Assembly (NCBI RefSeq): GCF_003867015.1
Contig: NZ_CP032548.1
Span: 248,001-312,000, forward strand
Origin: Tenacibaculum singaporense
Lineage (GTDB): Bacteria; Bacteroidota; Bacteroidia; Flavobacteriales; Flavobacteriaceae
Direction of reading: 5' to 3'
Length of the DNA stretch: 64,000 nt
Shown here: piece by piece, positions 8,689 to 18,389 of the stretch
Position numbering within the stretch: position 1 is the stretch's first letter
How the letters are laid out: the number at the start of each line of letters is the position of its first letter
Translations under genes and position numbers: made by a program
Notes under the pieces: model-generated
Database searches by the model: none
Told to the model about the DNA's origin: nothing
What the model saw: the letters and a program-made list of their open reading frames with translations, nothing else

Positions 8689-9507
8689 TTAATATTGTTC
8701 TTCTTCGTTTGGAAAGTCTTGACTTTTTACATCAGCAATATACTGTTCAAATGCATTTGTCATTCCAGTATATAAATCCAAGTACCTACGTAAAAAACGA
8801 GGGTTAAACTCATGTGTCATTCCTAACATATCGTGAGTTACCAATACTTGTCCATCTACACCAGCTCCTGCTCCAATTCCTATCACTGGAATTGTTAAAG
8901 ATTCAGCAACTTTTTGTGCTAACTTGGCTGGAACTTTTTCTAATACAATGGCAAAACATCCTAGTTTTTCTAACATTAAAGCATCTTTCATTAACTTTTC
9001 TGCTTCCTCCTCCTCTTTTGCTCTTACTGTATAAGTTCCGAACTTATAAATAGATTGTGGTGTTAATCCTAAATGTCCCATTACAGGAATACCTGCATTT
9101 AAAATTCGTTTGATAGAGTCTTTTATCTCTTTACCTCCTTCTAATTTTATTGAATGCGCACCACTTTCTTTCATTATTCGAATAGCTGAGCGTAGTGCCT
9201 CTTTAGGGTCTGATTGATAACTACCAAATGGTAAGTCTACAACTACTAGACAACGATCAATTCCTCTTACTACAGAACTTGCATGATATATCATTTGATC
9301 TAATGTAATAGGTAATGTAGTTTCATGACCAGCCATTACATTTGATGCTGAATCTCCCACTAAAATTACATCTATTCCTGCACCATCTACAATTTTTGCC
9401 ATGGTATAGTCGTAAGCTGTAAGCATTGAGATTTTCTCTCCATTGGCTTTCATTTCAACAAGAGATTTAGTGGTAATTCTTTTATATTGTTTTTTTGCTA
9501 CTGACAT
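8689..9507 (-). CDS. panB: 3-methyl-2-oxobutanoate hydroxymethyltransferase
   Basis: A 272-residue enzyme that transfers a hydroxymethyl group from methylene-tetrahydrofolate to 2-oxoisovalerate, giving ketopantoate, the first step of pantothenate and CoA synthesis. Motifs include [13 protein letters not shown], the metal-binding [31 protein letters not shown] and [16 protein letters not shown]. Length is normal. It is cytosolic, stands alone and has its own terminator; no other pan gene is adjacent. Confidence 0.95.
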   Translation of the reverse strand: MSVAKKQYKRITTKSLVEMKANGEKISMLTAYDYTMAKIVDGAGIDVILVGDSASNVMAGHETTLPITLDQMIYHASSVVRGIDRCLVVVDLPFGSYQSDPKEALRSAIRIMKESGAHSIKLEGGKEIKDSIKRILNAGIPVMGHLGLTPQSIYKFGTYTVRAKEEEEAEKLMKDALMLEKLGCFAIVLEKVPAKLAQKVAESLTIPVIGIGAGAGVDGQVLVTHDMLGMTHEFNPRFLRRYLDLYTGMTNAFEQYIADVKSQDFPNEEEQY

Positions 9508-9673
9508 TTCTTTTGTTTTATGGATTGTAAAAATACATAATTATTCAATGGTTTTATTTATTCTAGACTTCTAAGCATTTTGTTTTTTACTTTTTTAGCC
9601 TAGTTAATCTTCTGTTAATTAAACTTTATCCGCTTATTTTTTTAATAGTTTTACCTAGCTAAACTAAACTAAC

Positions 9674-10147
9674 ATGCAAAAGATATTTACTTTATTAATC
9701 GTTTTTGTTCTTACAACTGTTGTGAGTGCTCAAGAAAACTCAGAAAAAAAAGCTATAAAAAAAACCATTGAAACCTTTTTTGATGGGTTACATAAAGGTG
9801 ACAGTACACTTGTAAGTTCTACACTTAATTCTACTGTTAAAATTCAAACTACCTTTACCAACAAAGAGGGTAAAAATGTTTTGGTTACCGAAAGTAAGAC
9901 CAAACTACTTACCAATATTGCTAATAAAAAACCTGAACATACTTATTTAGAAAAACTAATATCATGGGATATTAAAATTGATGGTAATTTGGCTTCTGTT
10001 TGGACACCTTATGAGTTTTACCTAAACGAAAAGTTTAGTCATTGTGGAGCAAATTCTTTTCAGCTTTTCAATAATAATGGAAAATGGAAAATCATATACT
10101 TAGTTGATATGAGACGTAGAGCTAATTGTAAAGTTCTTAAACAGTAG
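9674..10147 (+). CDS. Secreted NTF2-like (SnoaL-type) protein
   Basis: A 157-residue protein with an N-terminal signal peptide (hydrophobic residues 5-17, cleavage near VSAQ). An NTF2/SnoaL-like fold follows: an alpha-helical AIKKTIETFFDGLHKGD opening, then alternating beta strands with VWTPYEFYLNEKF. No catalytic residues can be assigned, so it may be a ligand-binding protein. It is separated by 4 bases from the PD40 gene, so the two are probably co-transcribed. Confidence 0.8.
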   Translation: MQKIFTLLIVFVLTTVVSAQENSEKKAIKKTIETFFDGLHKGDSTLVSSTLNSTVKIQTTFTNKEGKNVLVTESKTKLLTNIANKKPEHTYLEKLISWDIKIDGNLASVWTPYEFYLNEKFSHCGANSFQLFNNNGKWKIIYLVDMRRRANCKVLKQ

Positions 10148-10151
10148 TTTT

Positions 10152-11072
10152 ATGAAAAAAGTTGGATTTCTTTTTTTATTTATTTCCTGTTTTGGTTTTG
10201 CGCAAAAACCCGAATTATTCTTACCTCAGTTATTTAGTGAATTACCAAATGTTAGGGATTTTTCAATGAATAAAAATCAAAATGAGTTTTATTTTACTGT
10301 TGAAAGTTATTTGAAAGAGTACTCTTTTATTGCTTATTCAAAAAAAATAAATGGAAAATGGTTAGAACCTAAAGTTGTTAATTTTTCTGGTCAATATAAA
10401 GACTTAGAACCTTTTTTATCTCCTGACGGACTGAAACTTTTCTTTGCATCTAACAGAAAAAATAATGACTCTGGAGAGGTTAAAAAAGATATGGATATTT
10501 GGTATGTAACACGAAAGTCTTTTTCTCATGATTGGTCTGAACCTATAAATATTGGTTCTCCAGTTAATACTTCTGCCAATGAGTTTTATCCTTCAGTAAC
10601 AGAAAAAGGTGATTTATTCTTCACAGCAGAATATGAAAATTCTAAAGGTAAAGAAGATATTTATGTAAGTAGGCTTGTCGGTGGAAAATATACTACGCCT
10701 GTTTCTCTTGGCTCTGGAGTAAACTCTGAAAAATATGAGTTTAATGCTTTCGTAGCACCTGATGAAAGTTTTATAATTTTTACTTCGTATGGCAGGAAGG
10801 ATGATTTAGGCAGAGGAGATCTGTACATTAGTAAAAAAGGGAGTAATAATGAATGGCTTCCAGCAGAACATTTAATAAATCTTAATTCAAAAAAGTTGGA
10901 TTACTGCCCTTTTGTAGACCTTACCAGTAATAAAATTTACTATACAACTAGCAAAAGTAAAATCTCAAATAAATTAAATAAAAAGAAAAACTTTAAAGAA
11001 ATAATTGATTTTATTAAAAACACCCCTAATGGGTTAAGTAGAGTTTACGTTACTCATTTCACCAAAAAATAA
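10152..11072 (+). CDS. Secreted PD40 / TolB-like beta-propeller protein
   Basis: A 306-residue exported protein with a signal peptide ending near FGFAQ. It contains PD40 (WD40-like) repeats: LEPFLSPDGLKLFFASNR near residue 90, EFYPSVTEKGDLFFTAE near 140, EFNAFVAPDESFIIFTS near 200 and a degenerate YCPFVDLTSNKIYYTT near 255. Such propellers occur in TolB-like periplasmic or surface proteins and usually mediate binding. It follows the NTF2-like gene by 4 bases and precedes an ECF sigma gene that has its own -7 box. Confidence 0.83.
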   Translation: MKKVGFLFLFISCFGFAQKPELFLPQLFSELPNVRDFSMNKNQNEFYFTVESYLKEYSFIAYSKKINGKWLEPKVVNFSGQYKDLEPFLSPDGLKLFFASNRKNNDSGEVKKDMDIWYVTRKSFSHDWSEPINIGSPVNTSANEFYPSVTEKGDLFFTAEYENSKGKEDIYVSRLVGGKYTTPVSLGSGVNSEKYEFNAFVAPDESFIIFTSYGRKDDLGRGDLYISKKGSNNEWLPAEHLINLNSKKLDYCPFVDLTSNKIYYTTSKSKISNKLNKKKNFKEIIDFIKNTPNGLSRVYVTHFTKK

Positions 11073-11074
11073 CT

Positions 11075-11082
11075 TATCTTTG
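11075..11082 (+). promoter_or_regulatory. -7 box immediately upstream of the second ECF sigma gene
   Basis: TATCTTTG fits TAnnTTTG and ends 5 nt before the ATG at 11088. Used as spaced in Flavobacterium, it would place the transcript start about 2 nt before the ATG, giving an essentially leaderless mRNA. Confidence 0.45.
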
Positions 11083-11087
11083 ATTTA

Positions 11088-11660
11088 ATGAATCTAACAA
11101 ATCCTTCAAATACTTTATCTCCTGATAAGTGGGTAGACAATTATGCTGATTACTTGTTTAATTATGCTATTGTGCGTGTAAACAACTCCAATGTTGCTAA
11201 AGATTTAGTGCAAGAAACGTTTTTAGCTGGGTTAAAGTCTGCCAAGAATTTTGAAGGAAAGTCTACAGAACGAACATGGTTGGTTTCAATTTTAAAAAGA
11301 AAAATAATAGATTACTATCGAAAAATAAACTCAAAAAAAGGACAAGCTGAAGTGCGAATGAGTTTTTATGACAGTGGTGAAAACGAAGGTAGCTGGATTG
11401 AAGAACGAGTACCACAAACTTGGGGTAACGATGCTGATAAAGATATTGAAAATGAAGAATTAAAAAATCAGTTAGACGAGTGCATTGATAAGCTTCCAGA
11501 AAAATACGCTATGGTTTTTAAAATGAAAACCATACAACAGTTTGAAACTGAAGATATTTGTAAGGAGCTAAACATTTCTCCGTCAAACCTATGGGTTATC
11601 ATTCATAGAGCACGAACACAATTAAGAAGCTGTATGGAAAAAAACTGGTTTAATAAGTAA
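11088..11660 (+). CDS. ECF sigma-70 factor
   Basis: A 190-residue sigma factor. Region 2 is seen as AKDLVQETFLAGLKSAKNFEGKST with the following WLVSILKRKIIDYYRK. Region 4 is seen as LPEKYAMVFKMK and ICKELNISPSNLWVIIHRARTQLR. The only Met at the right place is at 11088, so that start is secure. It is followed 7 bp later by a small zinc-motif protein that is likely its anti-sigma partner. Regulon unknown; the preceding exported PD40 and NTF2-like genes are possible targets. Confidence 0.93.
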   Translation: MNLTNPSNTLSPDKWVDNYADYLFNYAIVRVNNSNVAKDLVQETFLAGLKSAKNFEGKSTERTWLVSILKRKIIDYYRKINSKKGQAEVRMSFYDSGENEGSWIEERVPQTWGNDADKDIENEELKNQLDECIDKLPEKYAMVFKMKTIQQFETEDICKELNISPSNLWVIIHRARTQLRSCMEKNWFNK

Positions 11661-11667
11661 AGATACA

Positions 11668-11928
11668 ATGTTCAAATTTTTTAAAATTACATGTGATGAA
11701 GCAACAACCATCTGCGACAAAAGTCAATATGGAGAAGCTTCAGTATATGAAAAATTACAACTTAATTGGCATTTGTTGGTATGTAAAGTATGTGCTTTAT
11801 ACTCTAAACAAAACAAAAGAATGTCACAAATTTTGAAAGTAAAAACTAATAACTGTAATAAAAATAAAGTTTGCTTGTCAAGCAAAGACAAGGAAGAATT
11901 AAAAGAACAATTAAGTAAACTTAATTAG
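11668..11928 (+). CDS. Small zinc-binding anti-sigma candidate
   Basis: An 86-residue soluble protein with an HLLVCKVC segment (His-x3-Cys-x2-Cys) near residues 35-42 preceded by an N-terminal Cys-containing helix. This is the core of the ZAS (zf-HC2) anti-sigma zinc motif. The gene lies directly behind an ECF sigma gene, the usual position. No transmembrane segment is present, so it would be a cytosolic anti-sigma factor, perhaps redox- or zinc-responsive. The assignment rests on motif plus position. Confidence 0.7.
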   Translation: MFKFFKITCDEATTICDKSQYGEASVYEKLQLNWHLLVCKVCALYSKQNKRMSQILKVKTNNCNKNKVCLSSKDKEELKEQLSKLN

Positions 11929-11932
11929 ACAA

Positions 11933-11958
11933 TTTTGGTTTTTTTAAAACCATTTTTT
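11933..11958 (+). terminator. Terminator after the sigma/anti-sigma pair
   Basis: TGGTTTT and AAAACCA arms with a 3-nt loop followed by a T run. Confidence 0.6.
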
Positions 11959-11975
11959 GATTTTTTGTTAGATTG

Positions 11976-12014
11976 AAACGGAATTTATTATAGTGATAAA
12001 TTCCGTTTTTTTAA
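11976..12014 (+). terminator. Strong second terminator
   Basis: A perfect 13-bp stem (AAACGGAATTTAT with its complement) and a 7-nt loop, followed directly by a T run. It is the second terminator in a row after the sigma/anti-sigma operon, so read-through into the methyltransferase gene is tightly blocked. Confidence 0.85.
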
Positions 12015-12019
12015 TTTTG
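12012..12019 (+). promoter_or_regulatory. -7 box of the O-methyltransferase gene
   Basis: TAATTTTG fits TAnnTTTG, begins inside the T tail of the preceding terminator and ends 19 nt before the ATG at 12039. The -33 region would fall in the terminator stem. Confidence 0.5.
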
Positions 12020-12038
12020 CGCATTAAAAACAACCCGC

Positions 12039-12680
12039 ATGCACTTTTTACCTGAAGAATTAGATAATTATGTTGTTAAACATTCTCAAGCTGAACCAAA
12101 AATACTACAAGAGTTAAGTAGAGAAACTTGGCAAAAGGTTTTAAACCCTCGTATGTTAAGTGGAGCCTTTCAAGGAAGGGTTTTATCTATGATTTCAAAA
12201 CTAATTCAACCTAAATCAATTTTAGAGATAGGTACATATACTGGGTATTCTGCTTTATGTTTAGCAGAAGGTTTGCCTAAAGACGGTATGCTTTATACAG
12301 TTGATAAAAATGAAGAATTAGAGGAGCTTCAACACAAATATTTTCAAAAATCTGACTATAAAAACCAAATAACACAGTATGTTGGTAACGCTTTAGATAT
12401 TATTCCTTCTATTGACTCTAAATTTGATTTAGTGTTTATAGATGCTGATAAATCAAATTATGTAAATTATTTTCATTTGATCATTGATAAAATGAATAAA
12501 GGAGGCGTTATTTTATCTGATAATGTACTGTGGAGTGGAAAAGTTGTTGAGGAGCTAGATCCTAAGGATATTGACACTAAAATTCTTTTAGATTATAATA
12601 GACTTTTAAATGAAGATGATCGCTTAGAAACCGTTTTATTACCCATACGGGACGGTTTAACAATTAGTAGAGTCCTATAA
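12039..12680 (+). CDS. SAM-dependent O-methyltransferase
   Basis: A 213-residue class I methyltransferase of the COMT-like O-methyltransferase family. The SAM-binding motif I is LEIGTYTGYSALCLAEGL near residue 65. The acidic residue of motif II is in YTVDKNEEL. The metal-binding FIDADKSNY is near residue 137, and the post-motif NVLWSGKV near residue 165. These are the hallmarks of divalent-cation-dependent catechol-type O-methyltransferases. The natural substrate is unknown. It is a monocistronic unit between two terminators. Confidence 0.9.
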   Translation: MHFLPEELDNYVVKHSQAEPKILQELSRETWQKVLNPRMLSGAFQGRVLSMISKLIQPKSILEIGTYTGYSALCLAEGLPKDGMLYTVDKNEELEELQHKYFQKSDYKNQITQYVGNALDIIPSIDSKFDLVFIDADKSNYVNYFHLIIDKMNKGGVILSDNVLWSGKVVEELDPKDIDTKILLDYNRLLNEDDRLETVLLPIRDGLTISRVL

Positions 12681-12684
12681 AAAA

Positions 12685-12714
12685 CAAAAGCAAACCTTAA
12701 GGTTTGCTTTTTTA
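12685..12714 (+). terminator. Terminator of the O-methyltransferase gene
   Basis: AAAGCAAACC and GGTTTGCTTT arms, 4-nt loop, T tail. It could also serve the convergent histidine decarboxylase gene. Confidence 0.85.
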
Positions 12715-12735
12715 CTTTATGGTTGCGATATAGAT

Positions 12736-13854
12736 TTAATTATGAGTTAATCTTTCAGCAATAAATAACTCCTTTGTATAGTCTTCTAAAAATGCATCTA
12801 TTTGACATTTTTCTATACCAGGAACACAGATAATATGGGCCATATCATTCTCTGAAGCCAATTGATATTTCTTACACAAAGCATTAGATGGTTTTTCTAA
12901 CACCACTGTAAGTGCTTCATTATTTCTCCATGCATTAACTCCTATCTCTCTTAATTTCATCTCTGTATATGCCGCAAGCTCTTGTGACTTTCTTGCTCTA
13001 GCTATCAATCCTTCTTTTCCGTGCTTTTCTATAAAAGCCCATAAGAGTAAAGGTGTCAGTCCATTTCTTGAACCTGTAATCGTGGTATCTAAGGTTCCTA
13101 CATACGAAACCGAATTTACGATTCTATTTCTATGTTTACGCTTTGCTAAAACTATTCCACAAGGTATCGGTCCACCAATAAATTTATGTCCAGATATCGA
13201 AATACTATCAATTCCTTCGGCAAAGTCGAACTTTGGCTTAGGATCTACAAAAGGGGCAATACATCCTAAAAACGCTGCGTCACAATGGATATAATAATCT
13301 TTAATAGCGTACTTTTTTATAATCCCTTTAATTTTATCTAAATCATCTACAGCTTCAGTCATTGTTGTACCTATATTTAAAAAGAAAATTGCTGGTTTAT
13401 CTCTATGAAGTGTTATTAGACTTTCTAAATCATCATAATCAATCTCTCCATTGTCTTGGCTTCTTACCACAATATTTTTTAAATTTAGTAAGTGTAAGTT
13501 CTTTTTAACACTATAATGTGTAGACTCACTATAATATACTACTGGATTATTAAAACTTTCTCTTGCTAAATACAAACCATAAAGATTTCCTTCTGTACCT
13601 CCGTTGGTAACATATCCCCATACATCATTAGTTGAAGAGGATAATATATCAGCAAAAAAACTAATAACTTCCCTTTCTACATCTTTAGTGTCTATTGATA
13701 AGGTTGAAGGTGACTCTGGATCCCCTACATTATTAATACATAAATTTAAAAAAGGCGCAAATTCGCTATAGTTAAAATCTTTGGCTAAAGGATAACCTAA
13801 AAAGTTAGATGAAGCCTCACTAATTCTATCATAAATTTCTTTTATTCTACTCAT
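12736..13854 (-). CDS. hdc: PLP-dependent histidine decarboxylase
   Basis: A 372-residue group II decarboxylase that should convert histidine to histamine and CO2. It closely follows the enterobacterial/Photobacterium PLP-type histidine decarboxylases (about 378 residues) in motif order: WGYVTNGGTEGN, YYSESTHYSVKK (ring-stacking His near residue 118), NGEIDYDDLE, FFLNIGTT, IHCDAAFLG, the PLP lysine in SISGHKFIGGPIPCG near residue 224, and TITGSRNGLTPL. Family placement is strong from recalled sequences; substrate specificity for histidine over other amino acids is an inference. It is transcribed divergently from an Lrp/AsnC regulator. No histidine/histamine antiporter is adjacent, which is unusual for an acid-resistance role. 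Confidence 0.87.
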   Translation of the reverse strand: MSRIKEIYDRISEASSNFLGYPLAKDFNYSEFAPFLNLCINNVGDPESPSTLSIDTKDVEREVISFFADILSSSTNDVWGYVTNGGTEGNLYGLYLARESFNNPVVYYSESTHYSVKKNLHLLNLKNIVVRSQDNGEIDYDDLESLITLHRDKPAIFFLNIGTTMTEAVDDLDKIKGIIKKYAIKDYYIHCDAAFLGCIAPFVDPKPKFDFAEGIDSISISGHKFIGGPIPCGIVLAKRKHRNRIVNSVSYVGTLDTTITGSRNGLTPLLLWAFIEKHGKEGLIARARKSQELAAYTEMKLREIGVNAWRNNEALTVVLEKPSNALCKKYQLASENDMAHIICVPGIEKCQIDAFLEDYTKELFIAERLTHN

Positions 13855-13888
13855 ATTTACCTAGTTTAAACATTATTAAATCACTTAA

Positions 13889-13896
13889 CAAATATA
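13889..13896 (-). promoter_or_regulatory. -7 box of hdc
   Basis: TATATTTG in the minus sense fits TAnnTTTG, 34 nt before the hdc ATG. The intergenic region to the Lrp gene (13855-14019) also holds AATATT-GAA-AATATT, a weak symmetric element possibly bound by the Lrp-type regulator. Confidence 0.5.
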
Positions 13897-14019
13897 CTTC
13901 TAAAGAACAAAAAACTATTTAATGTGTTTAAATAGAGAAAAAACAACTATTTTTAAAAATAAAACAGGAATAAAACCTATTTACAATATTGAAAATATTT
14001 TAAAACAGAAAAACTTACC

Positions 14020-14484
14020 ATGGATCAGTTAGATAATGTAGATAAAAAACTATTAGAAGAGTTACAAAAGGACTGTAAACAATCTATAAAACAACTAGCA
14101 AGCAAAGTAAATCTTTCTATTACTCCAACTCATGAACGAATAAAAAAGATGGAAGTAAATGGAATTATAGATAAATATGTTGCTTTATTAAACTTAGAGA
14201 CTATTGACAAAAGTTTAATAGTATATTGCCAAGTAACTCTTGTTAAACATCAAGAAACAGCTTTTAAAGAATTTGAAGATTATATGTCCAAAATAGATGA
14301 AATAGTAGAAGTATCTTACATAGCTGGAGTCTACGATTTTTTATTAAAGGTTGTTTTAAAAGACATGAATGAATATCAGGATTTTGTATTAAAAAAATTA
14401 TCACAATTAGAAGTTATTTCTAACATTCAAAGTTCTTTTGTTATGAAACAGGTAAAAAACACTACAAAAATAAAAATGGTGTAG
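14020..14484 (+). CDS. Lrp/AsnC-family transcriptional regulator
   Basis: A 154-residue feast/famine regulator. The N-terminal winged helix-turn-helix spans residues ~1-55 (VDKKLLEELQKDCK, IKQLASKVNLSITPTHERIKKME). The C-terminal RAM/ACT-like ligand domain spans residues ~65-140 with the VSYIAGVYDFLLKV motif. Such proteins sense amino acids. Being divergent from hdc across 165 bp, it most likely controls histidine decarboxylase, perhaps with histidine as effector (inference). Its stop codon lies inside the downstream terminator stem. Confidence 0.9.
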   Translation: MDQLDNVDKKLLEELQKDCKQSIKQLASKVNLSITPTHERIKKMEVNGIIDKYVALLNLETIDKSLIVYCQVTLVKHQETAFKEFEDYMSKIDEIVEVSYIAGVYDFLLKVVLKDMNEYQDFVLKKLSQLEVISNIQSSFVMKQVKNTTKIKMV

Positions 14485-14512
14485 TTTGAAAACTACACCA
14501 TTTTTATTTTTT
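14472..14512. terminator. Bidirectional terminator overlapping the lrp stop codon
   Basis: A 16-bp stem (AAAAATGGTGTAGTTT with its complement) and T run. The TAG stop of the Lrp gene (14482-14484) is within the left arm. It also serves tatA from the other side. Confidence 0.85.
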
Positions 14513-14513
14513 C

Positions 14514-14795
14514 TTAACGATTCCTTTTTATAGGACCAGTAAAATCGTCAATATTGTCTTTTACTTCGTTTACTTCTTTATTAATATCTCTTACAAAATC
14601 TGTATCTATACCTTGCTTTTTGGCACTATCATTAATCTCTTTTTTAATGTCGTTCGTCGCATCCTTAATTTGACGCATACCTTTCCCCAGCCCTCTTGCT
14701 ATTTCTGGAATTTTATCTGCTCCAAATAACATGACAACTATTAACAAGATTACAAAAATCTCAGGACCTCCAATAAATAAAAATGTTCCATTCAT
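14514..14795 (-). CDS. tatA: TatA/E-type twin-arginine translocase subunit
   Basis: A 93-residue protein. Residues ~6-23 are the short membrane helix ([17 protein letters not shown]), followed by the hinge [25 protein letters not shown] and an acidic amphipathic tail, the TatA arrangement. It should form the Tat pore for folded proteins. I start it at ATG 14795. An upstream in-frame TTG at 14852 would add 19 residues but lies inside the atpC terminator, and a -7 box (14801-14808) lies between. No tatC is nearby. Confidence 0.87.
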   Translation of the reverse strand: MNGTFLFIGGPEIFVILLIVVMLFGADKIPEIARGLGKGMRQIKDATNDIKKEINDSAKKQGIDTDFVRDINKEVNEVKDNIDDFTGPIKRNR

Positions 14796-14800
14796 CACTG

Positions 14801-14808
14801 CAAAGATA
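14801..14808 (-). promoter_or_regulatory. -7 box of tatA
   Basis: TATCTTTG in the minus sense ends 5 nt before the tatA ATG, predicting a near-leaderless transcript, the same geometry as at 11075-11082. Confidence 0.45.
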
Positions 14809-14840
14809 ATTAAATTCAATCTGGTATTCTTTACTGAACA

Positions 14841-14875
14841 AAAAAAAGCCAAACAAATATTGTTTGGCTTTTTTT
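14841..14875 (-). terminator. Terminator of atpDC
   Basis: AAAGCCAAACAA and TTGTTTGGCTTT arms around an ATA-type loop, with T tail in the minus sense after the atpC stop. Confidence 0.85.
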
Positions 14876-14895
14876 ATTTTTATGATCAAAGCGTC

Positions 14896-15189
14896 TTAAT
14901 CTGCAAGAATAATTGCTTTATTGTCTTTCATTTCTATAGTTCCAGACTTAATTTTTAAAGTTAAAACTTTATCATCTTCTGGTAACCTTTCAATACTTCC
15001 ATGTAAATCATCAAAAACTAAATGATCTTGAGTATGTACATGTACTTTTACTCTTCCTTCATTTAAAACAGATACCACTGGTGCGTGATTATTTAACATT
15101 TGGAATTCTCCATTTACACCTGGTACTGCTACAGAATCAACTTCTGATGAAAACAAGATAGCTTCTGGTGTTACAATTTCTAAATACAT
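14896..15189 (-). CDS. atpC: F1 ATP synthase epsilon subunit (short form)
   Basis: A 97-residue epsilon subunit. The N-terminal beta-sandwich is clear (MYLEIVTPEAILFSSEVDSV, GEFQMLNNHAPVVSVL). The C-terminal helical hairpin present in ~135-residue epsilon subunits is absent, which is usual in Bacteroidetes. It caps the central stalk next to the beta and gamma subunits on the cytosolic face of the membrane. It lies 44 bp downstream of atpD and forms a two-gene operon with it. Confidence 0.95.
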   Translation of the reverse strand: MYLEIVTPEAILFSSEVDSVAVPGVNGEFQMLNNHAPVVSVLNEGRVKVHVHTQDHLVFDDLHGSIERLPEDDKVLTLKIKSGTIEMKDNKAIILAD

Positions 15190-15233
15190 ATTTTAATGCT
15201 TTGGGGCTTTAAGCTATTGCTTAAGGCAATTAA

Positions 15234-16757
<1,524 letters not shown>

Positions 16758-16807
16758 TTAAAGTTATTTTATTTACTATATGAGTTTTAACTCATTTTTT
16801 CAAGGTG

Positions 16808-16815
16808 CAAAGGTA
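16808..16815 (-). promoter_or_regulatory. -7 box of atpDC
   Basis: TACCTTTG in the minus sense, 62 nt before the atpD ATG. No clear -33 TTG was found. Confidence 0.5.
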
Positions 16816-16863
16816 ATTTTTTTAGTGGAATTTAAAAAACCTTTCGTAGTATTTTTCCATAAA

Positions 16864-16893
16864 AAAAAGCCTCACATTTGTGAGGCCTTTATT
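16864..16893 (-). terminator. Terminator of the ompA-like gene
   Basis: GCCTCACA/TGTGAGGC stem with a T8 tail in the minus sense, just after the OmpA stop. Confidence 0.85.
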
Positions 16894-16914
16894 GATCTTA
16901 TAATTGTAATCAAA

Positions 16915-18270
16915 TTACTTTACTAATTTAATCTCAACACGTCTGTTTTCAGCTCTACCAGCTCTTGTTTTGTTATCAGCAATTGGGTAGTCTTCACCAA
17001 ATCCAGCAGAAGTTAATCTTTTTGAATCGATTCCTCCTTTAGTGATTAAGTAATCTAAAACAGCCTTAGCTCTTTTTTCAGATAATCTTTGGTTTAAAGA
17101 ATTAGATCCTGAACTATCAGTGTGTCCTTGAATGCTAAAGTTAGCTTTAGGATACTCCTTCATGATTCCAGCGATTAAGTCTAATTTACCAGTAGTACCA
17201 GTTCTAAAAGTAGATTTTCCTGAGTTAAAGTAGATAGCTCTTGCGAACTCATTTAATTTCTTAACAGCTTCTTCTTTGATTACTACTTCAGGACATCCAT
17301 TGTTAGATGCTACACCTGCTTCGTTTGGACACTTATCGTCTTTGTCTAATACTCCGTCTCCGTCAGTATCTGGCCAAGGACATCCGTTGTTAGCAGCTGG
17401 ACCAGCTTCGTTTGGACACTTATCTTTTCCGTCTACAACACCATCTCCGTCAGCATCAGGACATCCGTTATTAGCTTTAGTTCCTTTTTCAGTTGGACAA
17501 GCATCGTCTTTATCAGCGATACCATCTCCATCAGCATCAGGACAACCATTTAAAGCAGCTAAACCAGCAACTTCTGGACATGCATCGTCAGAATCTTTGA
17601 TTCCGTCTCCGTCAGTATCAGGACATCCGTTGAATTCTTTTAATCCAGCAACTTCTGGACAAGCATCATCTTTGTCATATACTCCGTCTCCATCAGTATC
17701 TTTTCCTCCGAACTTAAATACTAAACCAATTGAGTGTTGGAAGTGATCTTGAACTTTATCAGCAAATTCTTTCTTACCACCTGTTTGGAAGTTCATTCCT
17801 AAATTATCGTTGAACCAAACGTTGAATCCAGCACCAGCATTTAACATACCTTCACCTTCATCAGCTAAAGAAGTATAACCTCCACCAACGTATACATAAG
17901 GATCCCACCAACCAGTGTTACCTATTAAGTTATTTAAGTCATACTTTACGTTAGCATCGATAGCCCAGTAAAGCTCATCCATATCATTTTCCGTACGGAA
18001 AGTTTCAATTTTGTTTAAAGACCCCGCTAATTGTAATGTAAACCCATCGTTTAAGTATCTATCAACAGTTACTCTTGAAATTGATGGTAAGATATTCCAG
18101 TCACTAGTACCGATGTAATCTTTAGCATAATCTCCAAATTTCGTAGGGATCCTAACGTCTACTGCGTTAACCCCGAAACCAACCGCCCAAGGGTTGTCTG
18201 AATCCTGTGCGCTAACGTTTACAGCAGCAAACGCAAATAAAGCCATCACAGCTAATTTTAATTGTTTCAT
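16915..18270 (-). CDS. OmpA-family protein with thrombospondin type 3 repeats
   Basis: A 451-residue major outer-membrane protein. A signal peptide ends near residue 21 (NVSAQ). Residues ~22-195 form a beta barrel. About five TSP3 calcium-binding repeats follow (residues ~195-325; [19 protein letters not shown] units, each with an Asp-rich loop and Cys). The OmpA C-terminal peptidoglycan-binding domain occupies ~335-451 ([39 protein letters not shown]). It anchors the outer membrane to the cell wall. Its promoter has both elements visible (TTG-N19-TACATTTG), consistent with high expression. Confidence 0.95.
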   Translation of the reverse strand: MKQLKLAVMALFAFAAVNVSAQDSDNPWAVGFGVNAVDVRIPTKFGDYAKDYIGTSDWNILPSISRVTVDRYLNDGFTLQLAGSLNKIETFRTENDMDELYWAIDANVKYDLNNLIGNTGWWDPYVYVGGGYTSLADEGEGMLNAGAGFNVWFNDNLGMNFQTGGKKEFADKVQDHFQHSIGLVFKFGGKDTDGDGVYDKDDACPEVAGLKEFNGCPDTDGDGIKDSDDACPEVAGLAALNGCPDADGDGIADKDDACPTEKGTKANNGCPDADGDGVVDGKDKCPNEAGPAANNGCPWPDTDGDGVLDKDDKCPNEAGVASNNGCPEVVIKEEAVKKLNEFARAIYFNSGKSTFRTGTTGKLDLIAGIMKEYPKANFSIQGHTDSSGSNSLNQRLSEKRAKAVLDYLITKGGIDSKRLTSAGFGEDYPIADNKTRAGRAENRRVEIKLVK

Positions 18271-18309
18271 TATTAAAAATTTAAATTAAAAGTTCGTTTA
18301 TATATTACG

Positions 18310-18339
18310 CAAATGTAAGTTGTTCAAACTTATTTACAA
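18310..18339 (-). promoter_or_regulatory. Full -33/-7 promoter of the ompA-like gene
   Basis: In the minus sense, TTG (18337-18339), 19 nt, then TACATTTG (18317-18310). This is the best match in the window to the two-part Bacteroidetes promoter, 39 nt before the ATG. Confidence 0.7.
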
Positions 18340-18389
18340 AAACAAATCTACAAAAACTTACAATAAATGCAAGTTTTTGGGCAACTAAT

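Noticed and set aside
14796..14852. Longer TatA with a TTG start at 14852
   Set aside because: That start is inside the atpC terminator and upstream of a -7 box. The extra residues do not fit TatA N-termini, which begin just before the membrane helix.
17276..17746. A 156-codon plus-strand ORF opposite the OmpA gene
   Set aside because: It is the antisense of the Asp/Gly/Cys-rich TSP3 repeats, giving a Ser/Pro-rich artefact.
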